DNA from: Inquilinus limosus_F
GTDB lineage: Bacteria; Pseudomonadota; Alphaproteobacteria; DSM-16000; Inquilinaceae
Length of the DNA: 64,000 bases
Assembly (NCBI RefSeq): GCF_051487185.1
Contig: NZ_JAHVDK010000017.1
Coordinates: 1 to 64,000 of the forward strand
Direction: 5' to 3'
Shown one piece after another: positions 9,027 through 17,488 of the stretch. Positions within the stretch are counted from its first letter, which is position 1, and each line of letters opens with the position of its first letter. The notes below the pieces were generated by a model, which saw only the letters and a list, made by a program, of their open reading frames with translations, did not search any database and was not told where the DNA came from. A program made the translations under genes and the position numbers.

Positions 9027-10064
9027 TCATCGGGCCGTCACCTCCGGCGGGATTTCCCCGGTTTCCGGCTCCGCGGCGGCGGTCGAGGACGAGGCTTGGC
9101 GCCACCAGGCGACCAGGCCGCGCAGACCGGTCTCGAGCGGCATGCCCGCGCGGAACCCCAGCAACTGTTCGGCCGGCCGAGGATCCGCCGCCGGCCGGGC
9201 CAGCGGAAAGCCCCCCCGGTCGGCCATGTGCGCCGGCGCCAGCCAGCCTCGCCCCATCACGCCCGCCAGCATCCGCGCGAGGTCGCGGTGCGAGGTTTGC
9301 GAGCCGCTGCCGATATCGAGCGCCACGCCCGAGACGTCCATGGTCGCCGCCAGGATGTTCGCCCTGGCGATGTCGTCGACATGGACGAGATCCATCGTCT
9401 GCAGCCCGTCGCCATAGATGATCGGGGGCGTTGCCGCCTCGATCCGCTCGATCCAGCGGATCATCTGCTCGGTGTAGGGTCCGTGGATGTCCATGCGCGG
9501 GCCATAGGCGTCGAAATATCTGAGAGCCACGGCGTCCAGGCCGTACATAGTCTTGAATGCGCGCAGCAGGCCTTCGCAGAAGGATTTGATCACGCCGTGA
9601 AGGGTGCGATCGAGGTGGAGGCTGCGATGGCCTTCCGGCTTCGGCAGTCCCTCGGCCATGCCGTAGACCGACGCGGAGGAGGCCAGCACGACCTTGCGCA
9701 CCCGGGAGGCGACGCATTGCTCGAGCAGATCGAAGGTGGCGCCGACCATCACTTCCATCGCAAGGCGAGGCTCGCTGACGCAGTGGCCGGCGCGGAGCGT
9801 CGCCTGATGGAACACGGTGTCGATGCCGGCGACGAGGCAGGCCATCGCGGATCGATCGCGAATATCCACATCGATGACCCGGACCCGGTCGCTCCGCACA
9901 GCCTCGGCGAGATGATCGGGGCGACCGTGCAGCATGTTGTCGACAACCAGAATCTCGTCGCATCCGGCCGATACGAGGTGGTCGACGAGGGTCGAGCCGA
10001 TGAAGCCGGCTCCACCGGTGACAAGCACCCGTTTCCCGGCGAGATCGGCGGCTTTGCTGGACAT
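9027..10064 (-). CDS. NAD-dependent epimerase/dehydratase (SDR) with catalytic Tyr replaced by His
   Basis: 345 residues from an ATG at 10064 preceded by AAAGGTGA; a longer start at 10136 would overlap the upstream aminotransferase gene and add a low-complexity tail. The extended SDR fold is clear: VLVTGGAGFIGSTLVDHL near residues 13-30, ASSASVYG near 129-136, RYFDAYGPRMDIHG, and DLVHVDDIARAN. In the YxxxK active site the sequence reads LHGVIKS: the position normally Tyr (LYGAxK in relatives I know) is His, encoded by CAC at 9597-9599, while the Lys is kept. The substrate is unknown. It lies directly downstream of a DegT-type aminotransferase gene, so the pair may act on one nucleotide sugar. 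The change may reduce or alter catalysis. Confidence 0.85.
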   Translation of the reverse strand: MSSKAADLAGKRVLVTGGAGFIGSTLVDHLVSAGCDEILVVDNMLHGRPDHLAEAVRSDRVRVIDVDIRDRSAMACLVAGIDTVFHQATLRAGHCVSEPRLAMEVMVGATFDLLEQCVASRVRKVVLASSASVYGMAEGLPKPEGHRSLHLDRTLHGVIKSFCEGLLRAFKTMYGLDAVALRYFDAYGPRMDIHGPYTEQMIRWIERIEAATPPIIYGDGLQTMDLVHVDDIARANILAATMDVSGVALDIGSGSQTSHRDLARMLAGVMGRGWLAPAHMADRGGFPLARPAADPRPAEQLLGFRAGMPLETGLRGLVAWWRQASSSTAAAEPETGEIPPEVTAR

Positions 10065-10116
10065 GACGCGGCTCACCTTTCGTGGGGATGGCGCAGCGGC
10101 TGCCGGCCGAAGCGCC

Positions 10117-11217
10117 TCATGATCGGCAGAACTCATTCACCGCCCGCGCAATCTGCTCCACCGCGGCGGCAGACAGTTCGGGATAGATCGGCAGCGACAG
10201 GGTCTGCGCCGACAACGCCTCGGAGACGGGAAATCGGCCAGGCCCGTAGCCGAGACCGGCATAGGCGGGCTGGAGGTGGACTGGGAGCGGGTAGTGGATG
10301 GCGGTGGCGATGCCGATCCCGGCCAACCGCGAGCGGACGAGATTCCGTTCAGGAATCCGGATGGCGTAGATCTGGTAGGCGTGGTCTCCGCCGACGGGCC
10401 CCGCCGGCACCTGGATGGCCGCCCCGGCAAAGGCCCGGTCATAGGCCGAGGCGATGCGCCGCCGGGCACGGATCCACTCGTCCAGATAGCGAAGCTTGAC
10501 GCCGAGGGCGGCGGCCTGGACCGCATCCATTCGATAGTTGAAACCGTGGCGAACGTGGTTGTGCCTGCCGCTCTGCCCCAGATCCCGGAGGCAGCGGATC
10601 GTCTCGGCCAGGTCGGTCCGGTCGGTGACGATCGCGCCGCCGTCGCCGCACCCCCAAAGATTCTTGCCGGGATGGAAGCTGAAGCAGCCGATGTCGCCGA
10701 AGGTCCCGGCGGCGACGCCGTGACGTTCCGCCCCGTGCGCCTGAGCGGCGTCCTCGATCACCCAGAGACGATGACGGCGTGCGATCGGCAGGATCCGGTC
10801 CATGTCCGCGAGGCGGCCGTGCAGATGAACCGGGACGATGGCTTTGGTCGCGGGGGTCAGGACCGCCTCGATCGCCGACGGGTCCATCGTCCAGGTTTGC
10901 GGGTCGATGTCCACGAAGACCGGCTTCGCCCCGGTATAGAGGATGGCCGCGACCGTCGCGACGAAGGCGGCCGGAACCGTCACCACTTCGTCGCCCGGTC
11001 CGACGCCGACCGCCAGCAGGGCGAGGTGGAGCGCCGAGATGCCGGCGTTGACGGCAACCGCGTCGCGCGCGCCGCAATAGGCGGCGAAGGCATCCTCGAA
11101 TTCGATGATGGCGGGGTTCATGGCGTAATCGCCGCTTCTGATGACATCGAGCACCGCGCGCTCCAGCTCTGCCGCGATGCTGCGATGCTGTGCCGCCAAA
11201 TCGAGGAACGGAATCAT
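10117..11217 (-). CDS. DegT/DnrJ/EryC1/StrS-type sugar aminotransferase
   Basis: A 366-residue PLP enzyme from the ATG at 11217 (MIPFLDLAAQHRSI, a typical family start; longer frames add an unrelated N-terminus). It shows DYAMNPAIIEFEDAFA, NAGISALHLAL, VIEDAAQAHGA and the PLP lysine in CFSFHPGKNLWGCGDGGA, then the HNHVRHGFNYRMDAVQAA segment. Family members transaminate keto sugars linked to UDP, dTDP or GDP. It is the first gene of a pair with the SDR at 9027 and supplies an amino sugar to the EPS or a related glycan. The exact substrate cannot be told from sequence alone. Confidence 0.92.
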   Translation of the reverse strand: MIPFLDLAAQHRSIAAELERAVLDVIRSGDYAMNPAIIEFEDAFAAYCGARDAVAVNAGISALHLALLAVGVGPGDEVVTVPAAFVATVAAILYTGAKPVFVDIDPQTWTMDPSAIEAVLTPATKAIVPVHLHGRLADMDRILPIARRHRLWVIEDAAQAHGAERHGVAAGTFGDIGCFSFHPGKNLWGCGDGGAIVTDRTDLAETIRCLRDLGQSGRHNHVRHGFNYRMDAVQAAALGVKLRYLDEWIRARRRIASAYDRAFAGAAIQVPAGPVGGDHAYQIYAIRIPERNLVRSRLAGIGIATAIHYPLPVHLQPAYAGLGYGPGRFPVSEALSAQTLSLPIYPELSAAAVEQIARAVNEFCRS

Positions 11218-11859
11218 GGCCCCTTGAGGCTGTTGTCGCGATCGATCGACCTGTCGCGCTGATCCATGAGGAGCTGTCGTCCCAACAGGGTCTCGAGGCA
11301 CAGGCAAAGAAACATGACGCGTCAGAAGGATCGGCTTACCCCCGCATCTCAGAAATTCTACAAAACTTTGTGAATTTGGAGACTAATTACCAATTCCCGC
11401 ATTCCCTATTTCTGAAAATCGACGACCATAGGGAATTGCGGTTAATAATAAGTCTCGAAGCTGGGCCAGCATACATCCCTCGACAAAACCGAGGGGCGGG
11501 CAAAGAGGGATAGCGCCGATCGGCAAAAACGATCAGCCAGCGAAGCCGCCTCCTCCATCCAGATGATCCCGACACCAGCGAATTCCGTACCGATCGACTT
11601 GCGCCTACGACAAGTGAAGGGAATGGCCCCGGACGGATCGGCTGCCATACCGCCTTTGCCTCCCTTGTTGGGCCAAGAAGGCCTCCGCCACAATGGTTCC
11701 GGTCAATCTCCGGCTTCAGTTCGATACATCGTTGAACCAGCGGGAACTAGGCGGCGCCGTTGCGTTTCTCGGCACGAATCCTCGCTGCTTCTCCATCAGC
11801 AACAGCACTCTTGACCCGTGACTTGACGTTAGCCCCCGCAATCCGTGAGCGACGGCGAG
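11218..11859. other. Divergent intergenic region
   Basis: About 640 bp between the aminotransferase operon (leftward) and the glycosyltransferase operon (rightward). The segment 11340-11460 is AT-rich (CAAAACTTTGTGAATTTGGAG and following) and probably carries divergent promoters. No gene, terminator or clear operator was found. Confidence 0.45.
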
Positions 11860-13140
11860 ATGAAGATTATTTTGGCGAACCGCTATTTGTATCCGGACGA
11901 GTCGGCGACGAGCCGCATGACGTCCAGCCTGGCTTTCGCGCTCGCCCGGAAGGGGCTTGCCGTCCGAGGCTTGACCAGTCGGCACTTCCACAATGATCGG
12001 AGCAGGCGTCTGTCGGCCCGCGAGACGATCAACGGCATCGCCATCGACCGTCTGGCGACATCCGGCTTCGGCCGTGACCGGCTCTGGGGCCGCGCACTCG
12101 ACTACATCAGCTTCCACCTCAGCGCAGCGCTCTGGGTGCTGCGGCATGCGAAGCCGGGGGATGTCTGCGTCGTGTGCACCGACCCTCCGCTCCTCTCCGT
12201 CACCCTGGCCCTGCCCCTCAGGCTGAAAAGGGCCCGGATGATCAACTGGCTCCACGACCTGTTTCCCGAAGTCGCGCTGGAGCTGTCCGTCGTCAGGCGA
12301 GGCTGGGCCGGCCGGCTGGCGCTCGCCCTGCGCGACTGGTCGCTGCGCCAGGCGCAGTGCAACGTCGCACCGATCGACCGGATGGCCCGTTTCCTCGAGC
12401 GCCGCCGGGTCCCGGCCGAGCGTCTCGCCGTCGTTCATCACTGGTCGGACGGCGCGGCGATCCAGCCGATCCCCCGGGAAGCAAATCCGCTTCGCCAGGA
12501 TTGGCAGCTGGGGGACGCCTTCATCGTCGGGTATTCGGGCAATTTCGGGCGCGCCCACGAATTCGACACCATTCTCGGCGCCGCGGCGCGGCTGAAGCAC
12601 CGGGACGACATCCGCTTCCTGTTCATCGGCGGCGGGCACAGACGGGCGGCCATCGAAGCAGAGATACGAGCGAAGCGGCTGGACAACATCATCCTCAAGC
12701 CGCTGCAGCCGCGGGAGCTCCTGGCCGAAAGCCTCGGCCTGGCCGACATCCATCTGGTGTCGCTCCTGCCCCCGCTCGAACCTTTCGTCATCCCCAGCAA
12801 GTTCTACGGCATCCTCGCCGCCGGCCGGCCGACTCTCTTCGTCGGCGATCCGGATGGCGAGATCGGCGGCATCCTGCGCCGGCATCGTTGCGGGCATGCA
12901 GTCGCCATCGGCGACAGCGAGACCCTGGCCCGCCATATCCTCGAGCTGCGGGAAGCGCCCGAACAGCTGAACGAGCTGGCGGCGAACGCCCGGCGCTTTT
13001 TCGAGACCGACTACACCGAAGGCCGAGGGTGCCGCGAATGGACCGAGCTTCTGTCGCGATTTCTGCCATCGGCGGCCAGCGACGTCCCGTCCCGACGGGC
13101 CGACACGGCGATTCCTGCCGACGAGAGGGGTCGGCCATGA
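11860..13140 (+). CDS. Glycosyltransferase family 4 (WcaI-like)
   Basis: A 426-residue cytosolic GT-B enzyme. The ATG at 11860 gives the canonical start MKIILANRYLYPDESATS; a GTG at 11845 is an alternative and neither has a strong ribosome-binding site. The N-domain contains DVCVVCTDPPLL and INWLHDLFPEVALEL, typical of WcaI-type enzymes; the C-domain has VGYSGNFGRAHEFDTI, FIGGGHRR, and the donor-binding segment IPSKFYGILAAGRPTLFVG. It is the first of three overlapping glycosyltransferase genes that presumably build the repeat unit; donor and linkage are unknown. Confidence 0.9.
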   Translation: MKIILANRYLYPDESATSRMTSSLAFALARKGLAVRGLTSRHFHNDRSRRLSARETINGIAIDRLATSGFGRDRLWGRALDYISFHLSAALWVLRHAKPGDVCVVCTDPPLLSVTLALPLRLKRARMINWLHDLFPEVALELSVVRRGWAGRLALALRDWSLRQAQCNVAPIDRMARFLERRRVPAERLAVVHHWSDGAAIQPIPREANPLRQDWQLGDAFIVGYSGNFGRAHEFDTILGAAARLKHRDDIRFLFIGGGHRRAAIEAEIRAKRLDNIILKPLQPRELLAESLGLADIHLVSLLPPLEPFVIPSKFYGILAAGRPTLFVGDPDGEIGGILRRHRCGHAVAIGDSETLARHILELREAPEQLNELAANARRFFETDYTEGRGCREWTELLSRFLPSAASDVPSRRADTAIPADERGRP

Positions 13141-14408
13141 ACGGACGCGTGGTCGTCAGCCAGCTCGGCGCCCGCATGGATTATGCCGTGCCGCGTATCC
13201 TGAACGCGCACGGCATGCTGGAACATTTCTACACCGACATCTGCGCGACCAAGGGATGGCCCCGTCTGGTCGGATATGTCCCCCGTCGGCTTCAATCGGC
13301 AGGGCTCCGGCGGCTGCTCGGACGAAGGCCGTTCGGCATCCCGCCCCAGCGGATGACGTGCTTCCCCAGCATCGGCCTGTCCTTCGCACTTCGGCGCATG
13401 CGGGCGCACGCACGTCCCGATGACAGGATGAAAGCGGAACTCGATGCCGGCCAGCGCCTTTCCGAGCTCGTCGTCCGCCACGGCTTCGGCCAGGCCAGTG
13501 GCTTCTACGGCTTCGTCCGCGAATGTCTGGAGTCGCTCCAGGCGGCACGGGCCCGTGGCCTGTGGACGGCCGTCGAGCAGAACATCGCGGCTTGGGCGCT
13601 GGTCGATCGTCTGGAACGCGAGGAGCAGGAGCGCTTTCCGGCCTGGACGTCCTCCGAATTCACCAAGGATGTGTTCGCGGAGGCATATGCCTCTCGTGAG
13701 AGGGCGGAATGGGCTGAGGCCGACCTCATCGTCTGCCCTTCCGAATTCGTCCGCCGGAGCGTGGCGGAACATGGAGGCCCGATAGACCGCTGCGTCGTCG
13801 TCCCCTACGGCGTCGATACCCGGTTCCAGATCCCGATGCGCGATCGGCGGCACGGTCCGCTGCGGGTCCTGACCGTCGGCAGCCTGGGCCTGCGCAAGGG
13901 CACGCCCTACGTCCTCGAAGCGGCCAGACGGATGAGAGGACAGGCTGTCTTCCGCCTGGTCGGAAGAGGCGTGGCCCCGCCGGCGGCCTGCGCCGGCCTG
14001 GAAGGGGTGGTCGAGTTCACCGGCCCTATTCCACGGCTGGAGATCATTGCCCAATACGCTTGGGCCGATGTCTTCCTCCTGCCGTCGATGTGCGAAGGAT
14101 CGGCCACGGTGACCTATGAAGCTCTGGCCGCCGGTCTCCCTGTTATCACGACGCCCAATACCGGCAGCGTCGTCCGGGACGGCGTGGACGGATTTGTCGT
14201 GCCCATCCGCGATGTCGACGCCATTGTCCAATCCCTCCATCTGCTCCACGACGACCGCGTCCGGCTTCTCGATATGTCGCAGAACGCCAGGCTCTGGGGC
14301 CAAGATTTCGACATCCAATCCTATGGACGGCGGCTTTGCGATGCGCTCGGGACGGCCCGGACCGCCCCGGCAGCCAGCACTCCCCGGAAGGTTCGCTATG
14401 CTTCATGA
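13137..14408 (+). CDS. Glycosyltransferase family 4
   Basis: 423 residues. The ATG at 13137 overlaps the previous stop (ATGA) and follows GAGAGGGG. The N-terminal half is family-poor (VVVSQLGARMDYAVPRIL, ATKGWPRLVGYVP). The C-terminal half is a clear GT4 domain: VVPYGVDTRF near 222-231, RVLTVGSLGLRKGTPYVLEA, and the EX7E region LPSMCEGSATVTYEALAAG near 319-337. It is translationally coupled to the genes on either side and should transfer one sugar of the repeat unit. Confidence 0.9.
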   Translation: MNGRVVVSQLGARMDYAVPRILNAHGMLEHFYTDICATKGWPRLVGYVPRRLQSAGLRRLLGRRPFGIPPQRMTCFPSIGLSFALRRMRAHARPDDRMKAELDAGQRLSELVVRHGFGQASGFYGFVRECLESLQAARARGLWTAVEQNIAAWALVDRLEREEQERFPAWTSSEFTKDVFAEAYASRERAEWAEADLIVCPSEFVRRSVAEHGGPIDRCVVVPYGVDTRFQIPMRDRRHGPLRVLTVGSLGLRKGTPYVLEAARRMRGQAVFRLVGRGVAPPAACAGLEGVVEFTGPIPRLEIIAQYAWADVFLLPSMCEGSATVTYEALAAGLPVITTPNTGSVVRDGVDGFVVPIRDVDAIVQSLHLLHDDRVRLLDMSQNARLWGQDFDIQSYGRRLCDALGTARTAPAASTPRKVRYAS

Positions 14409-15636
14409 ACCCATCGGGTCTCGGTCCGAGCCCTCCCGCGCCCGACAGGGGCGGGCTGCGTCCCAGATCAAGATCGCCATGCTGACGGCGTCTGCCTCGT
14501 TGTCCGATGGCGGGCCTCCCACTGCGCTCCGGGCCTTGTGCCAGGCGATGCATCAATCGCCGGCGATCTCGATCGAGGTGTTCGCACTCGATCGCGACGC
14601 TGCCTCCGACCGGGTGGGCTGGGGGGATGTGCCCGTCCATCTGCTGCCCGTCCAGGGGCCCCGCAGCTTCGGCTATTCCCGAAGCCTTCAGGCGGCACTG
14701 CGCGGCAGCGATGCCGATCTGCTGCATGTCCACGGCCTTTGGATGTACACCTCGATCGCGGCGAAGCAGTGGGCCGCGCATACCAGGAAGCCCTTGGTGA
14801 TCAGCCCGCGCGGCATGCTCGACCCCTGGGCGCTCGCAAACCATGGCTGGAAGAAGCAGATCGCCATGCGAGCCTATGAGGGCGCTCATCTGCGGCGGGC
14901 CTCCTGCCTGCATGCGCTCTGCGATTCGGAGGCGCAGTCGATCCGGGCCCTGGGATTGAAGGTGCCGATCTGCCGTATCCCGAATGGGGCCGCCCTACCC
15001 GATGGCATGCCGCCGCGCCCGGGCTGGAGAACGCAGCTGCCCGCGGATGCGCGCATCCTGCTGTATCTCGGCCGGCTCACGCCGAAGAAGGGGCCAGCCC
15101 CCCTCATCCGGGCCTGGGCCAACAGCCGGGCGCCGGCTCCGGCAACGTCGCCCTGGCATCTCGTCTTCGTCGGATCCGGCCCCGAAGCCTATTGTGCGGA
15201 ACTGAAGGCGCTGGCCACGGGTCTGGGAGTCGGCGAGACGGTGCATTTCGTCGGCCCGCTCTACGGCCCGGATAAGGCGGCAGCCTTCGCATCGTCGGAC
15301 GCCTTCATCCTGCCGTCGTTCAGCGAAGGCATGCCGAACGCGGCGCTGGAGGCCTGGGCTCACGGCCTGCCGTCGCTCCTCACCCCGCAGTGCAACCTGC
15401 CGGAAGGCTTTGAATACGGAGCTGCGATCGCCATCGAGCCGAACGAACTCGCCATCGCGAACGGGCTCCGGCGGCTGATGGGCATGACCGACGACGAACG
15501 CCGGGCGATGGGGGGCCGGGGTTGCGCCCTGGTCGCGAAACGGTTCTCCTGGCCGGTCGTGGCGGCCGAGCTGGAGGGGGTCTATCGCTGGTTGCTGGGC
15601 CTTCAGACATGTCCGGAGACCGTCGACCTCGCTTGA
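14398..15636 (+). CDS. Glycosyltransferase family 4
   Basis: 412 residues. The ATG at 14398 lies 11 bp inside the previous gene and follows GGAAGG. The N-domain has LLHVHGLWMYTSIAAKQWA and ISPRGMLDPWAL, common in GT4 enzymes of EPS clusters; the C-domain has LYLGRLTPKKGPAPLI, FVGSGPEAY, and the donor-site EX7E motif PSFSEGMPNAALEAWAHG. Last gene of the rightward glycosyltransferase operon. Acceptor and donor are unknown. Confidence 0.92.
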   Translation: MLHEPIGSRSEPSRARQGRAASQIKIAMLTASASLSDGGPPTALRALCQAMHQSPAISIEVFALDRDAASDRVGWGDVPVHLLPVQGPRSFGYSRSLQAALRGSDADLLHVHGLWMYTSIAAKQWAAHTRKPLVISPRGMLDPWALANHGWKKQIAMRAYEGAHLRRASCLHALCDSEAQSIRALGLKVPICRIPNGAALPDGMPPRPGWRTQLPADARILLYLGRLTPKKGPAPLIRAWANSRAPAPATSPWHLVFVGSGPEAYCAELKALATGLGVGETVHFVGPLYGPDKAAAFASSDAFILPSFSEGMPNAALEAWAHGLPSLLTPQCNLPEGFEYGAAIAIEPNELAIANGLRRLMGMTDDERRAMGGRGCALVAKRFSWPVVAAELEGVYRWLLGLQTCPETVDLA

Positions 15637-15658
15637 CGCCCCTCTCCGGGGAATGCCA

Positions 15659-15686
15659 GGCCCCACCAGGCGAAGCGGGCGGGGCC
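15659..15686. terminator. Hairpin between convergent genes
   Basis: GGCCCCACC pairs with GGGCGGGGCC across an 8-10-base loop with one mismatch. It lies between the stop of the glycosyltransferase operon (15636) and the stop of the epimerase gene (15694), where a bidirectional terminator is expected. There is no T-run. Confidence 0.4.
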
Positions 15687-15693
15687 CCTGCCC

Positions 15694-16824
15694 TCAGGCT
15701 GCGTTGGTATCGACTACCGCCCCGGCTGGTCTTGGCGAAGATGCCTTCGGCTTGCGAGGAGACTTGGCGGGTGGCTGGCGAAGGCGTTCGTTGGCGCTCG
15801 GCGCGGCCGGTTCCAGACCGCTCTGATACTCCCGGAACCAGTCGATGAAGGCGCGCACGCCAGCGTCCACCTTGGTCTGCGGGACGTAGCCGATCAACGC
15901 CTTGAGCAGATCGGGCGAAGCGAAGGTCCTGGGCACGTCTCCCGGTTGCATCGGCAGCATGCGCCGGATCAGCGGCACCCCGAGATGCCGCTCGATCGTG
16001 TCGATGAAAGGCAGCAACCCCACCGGTGCGCCACCGCCGATATTGACAACCCGGAACGGCGCGATCGGTGAGAGGCTGTCCACACCCCTCTCGAAGATCA
16101 CCGGCCGGCCCTTGATCGGCACCACCTCGGTGAGGCCGACGATGGCTTCGACGAGATCGTCCACATAGGTGAAGTCCCGCTCCATGCGGCCCTCGCCATA
16201 GACATCGATCGCCTCCCCCCTCAACGCCGCCGAAACGAACTTGAACAGCGCCATGTCCGGACGACCCCACGGGCCGTAGACCGTGAAGAAGCGGACGGCC
16301 GTCGTCGGAATGTCATAGAGGTGCGAATAGGCATGGGCCATTGTCTCCACGGCTTTCTTGGAAGCGGCGTAGAGGGTCATCGGCTCGTCCGTGCAGTCGC
16401 TTTCGGTGAACGGACTCTTGGCGTTCGCGCCGTAAACCGAGCTGGTCGAGGCTACGATCGCATGCCGAACCTTGAGCTCCCGGACGACCTCCAGCAGGTT
16501 GAAGGAACCGACAAGATTGGCATCAATATAGGCACGCGGGTTTTCCAGGCTGTATCGTACACCGGCCTGCGCAGCGAGATGCACGACAACATCCGGCATG
16601 GCCTCCTGCGCTGCTTGCCGGAGTTTACTGGCGTCCTCCAGCATGCCGACCACCGGCCTGAACCGCGGATTCTCGGACAGGATGGCGTGACGGCGCTCCT
16701 TCAGCGACACATCGTAATAGGGTGTCAGCCCGTCGTAGCCGACGACGAATGCGCCCCGCGCGAGAAGCAGGCGCGCCAGGTGAAAGCCGATAAATCCCGC
16801 CGTCCCCGTTACGAAATATCGCAT
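15694..16824 (-). CDS. UDP-glucuronate 4-epimerase-like SDR (LspL family)
   Basis: 376 residues from the ATG at 16824 (MRYFVTGTAGFIGFHLARLL). The segment YDGLTPYYDVSLKERR near residues 33-48 is the hallmark of UDP-glucuronate/galacturonate epimerases. Also present are TSSVYGAN, the catalytic YAASKKAVE, RFFTVYGPWGRPDMA and RDFTYVDDLVEAI. The expected product is UDP-galacturonate, giving an acidic sugar in the EPS. A basic, proline-rich tail of about 40 residues follows the usual end. It lies 88 bp after the acetyltransferase gene and may be the third gene of that operon. Confidence 0.92.
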   Translation of the reverse strand: MRYFVTGTAGFIGFHLARLLLARGAFVVGYDGLTPYYDVSLKERRHAILSENPRFRPVVGMLEDASKLRQAAQEAMPDVVVHLAAQAGVRYSLENPRAYIDANLVGSFNLLEVVRELKVRHAIVASTSSVYGANAKSPFTESDCTDEPMTLYAASKKAVETMAHAYSHLYDIPTTAVRFFTVYGPWGRPDMALFKFVSAALRGEAIDVYGEGRMERDFTYVDDLVEAIVGLTEVVPIKGRPVIFERGVDSLSPIAPFRVVNIGGGAPVGLLPFIDTIERHLGVPLIRRMLPMQPGDVPRTFASPDLLKALIGYVPQTKVDAGVRAFIDWFREYQSGLEPAAPSANERLRQPPAKSPRKPKASSPRPAGAVVDTNAA

Positions 16825-16912
16825 CTGCACAACCTTTGCTCTGAACCAATTTGCCTGAAGCCGCGGCCCACCGGGGTCGATAACCGAGCGCAGCTGGGAA
16901 CGGCCGCGAAGA

Positions 16913-17488
16913 TCATCCCTGCGGCGGCGGAAACCGTGTCCGCTCCCGCAGCTTGCGGGCCGGATTGCCGGCATAGATCGTCCAGGCATCGAGATCCCGG
17001 AAGGTCACGCCGCGCGCGCCGAGAACCGCCCCCTCGCCGACCGTGACGCCTGGCCCGACGAAGGCCTCTGCGGCGATCCACGCTTGGGCCTCGATGACGA
17101 TCGGTCTCGCCCGCAGCGGGAACCGTGCATCATCGACATCATGCGTACCGGTGCACAGATGGGCGCCCTGCGACACGACAGCGAAGTCGCCGATCGTGAT
17201 GGGGACGACGTTGTAGCAGGTCACGCCGGGGGCGATCACGGCATGCCGTCCCACCGTGAGGTGCGGCGGCCACCAGATGGTTGTTTGGCCGTAGACCCGC
17301 GCCGTCGGATCAATCCGCGCCCCGAAGGCCAACAGGACCAGGCGCCGCCATTTGTGGAACGGCCGCGGCGTCCAGGCGCCGAGCAAGCTCCAGCAGACCG
17401 ACCAGGCGAAGCGGCGCAGACGGTCGCTCAGGGCGAAGGTCGGCCCGCCGAGGCGTGGCTCGAGGCGCGGTGCATCAAGGCTCTTCAC
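16913..17488 (-). CDS. WcaF-like O-acetyltransferase (left-handed beta-helix)
   Basis: 191 residues from a GTG at 17488 that overlaps the upstream stop (GTGA) and follows GGAGGGGGTC; longer upstream frames run inside the upstream gene. It shows hexapeptide-repeat sequence (IDPTARVYGQTTIWWPPHLTV, interrupted, then GVTVGEGAVLGARGV) and the family signature LCTGTHDVDD with a catalytic-type His. The N-terminal WSVCWSLLGAWTPRPFHKWRR and the tail IYAGNPARKLRER fit colanic-acid-type WcaF. It probably O-acetylates the repeat unit in the cytoplasm. It is coupled to the candidate polymerase gene. Confidence 0.88.
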   Translation of the reverse strand: MKSLDAPRLEPRLGGPTFALSDRLRRFAWSVCWSLLGAWTPRPFHKWRRLVLLAFGARIDPTARVYGQTTIWWPPHLTVGRHAVIAPGVTCYNVVPITIGDFAVVSQGAHLCTGTHDVDDARFPLRARPIVIEAQAWIAAEAFVGPGVTVGEGAVLGARGVTFRDLDAWTIYAGNPARKLRERTRFPPPQG

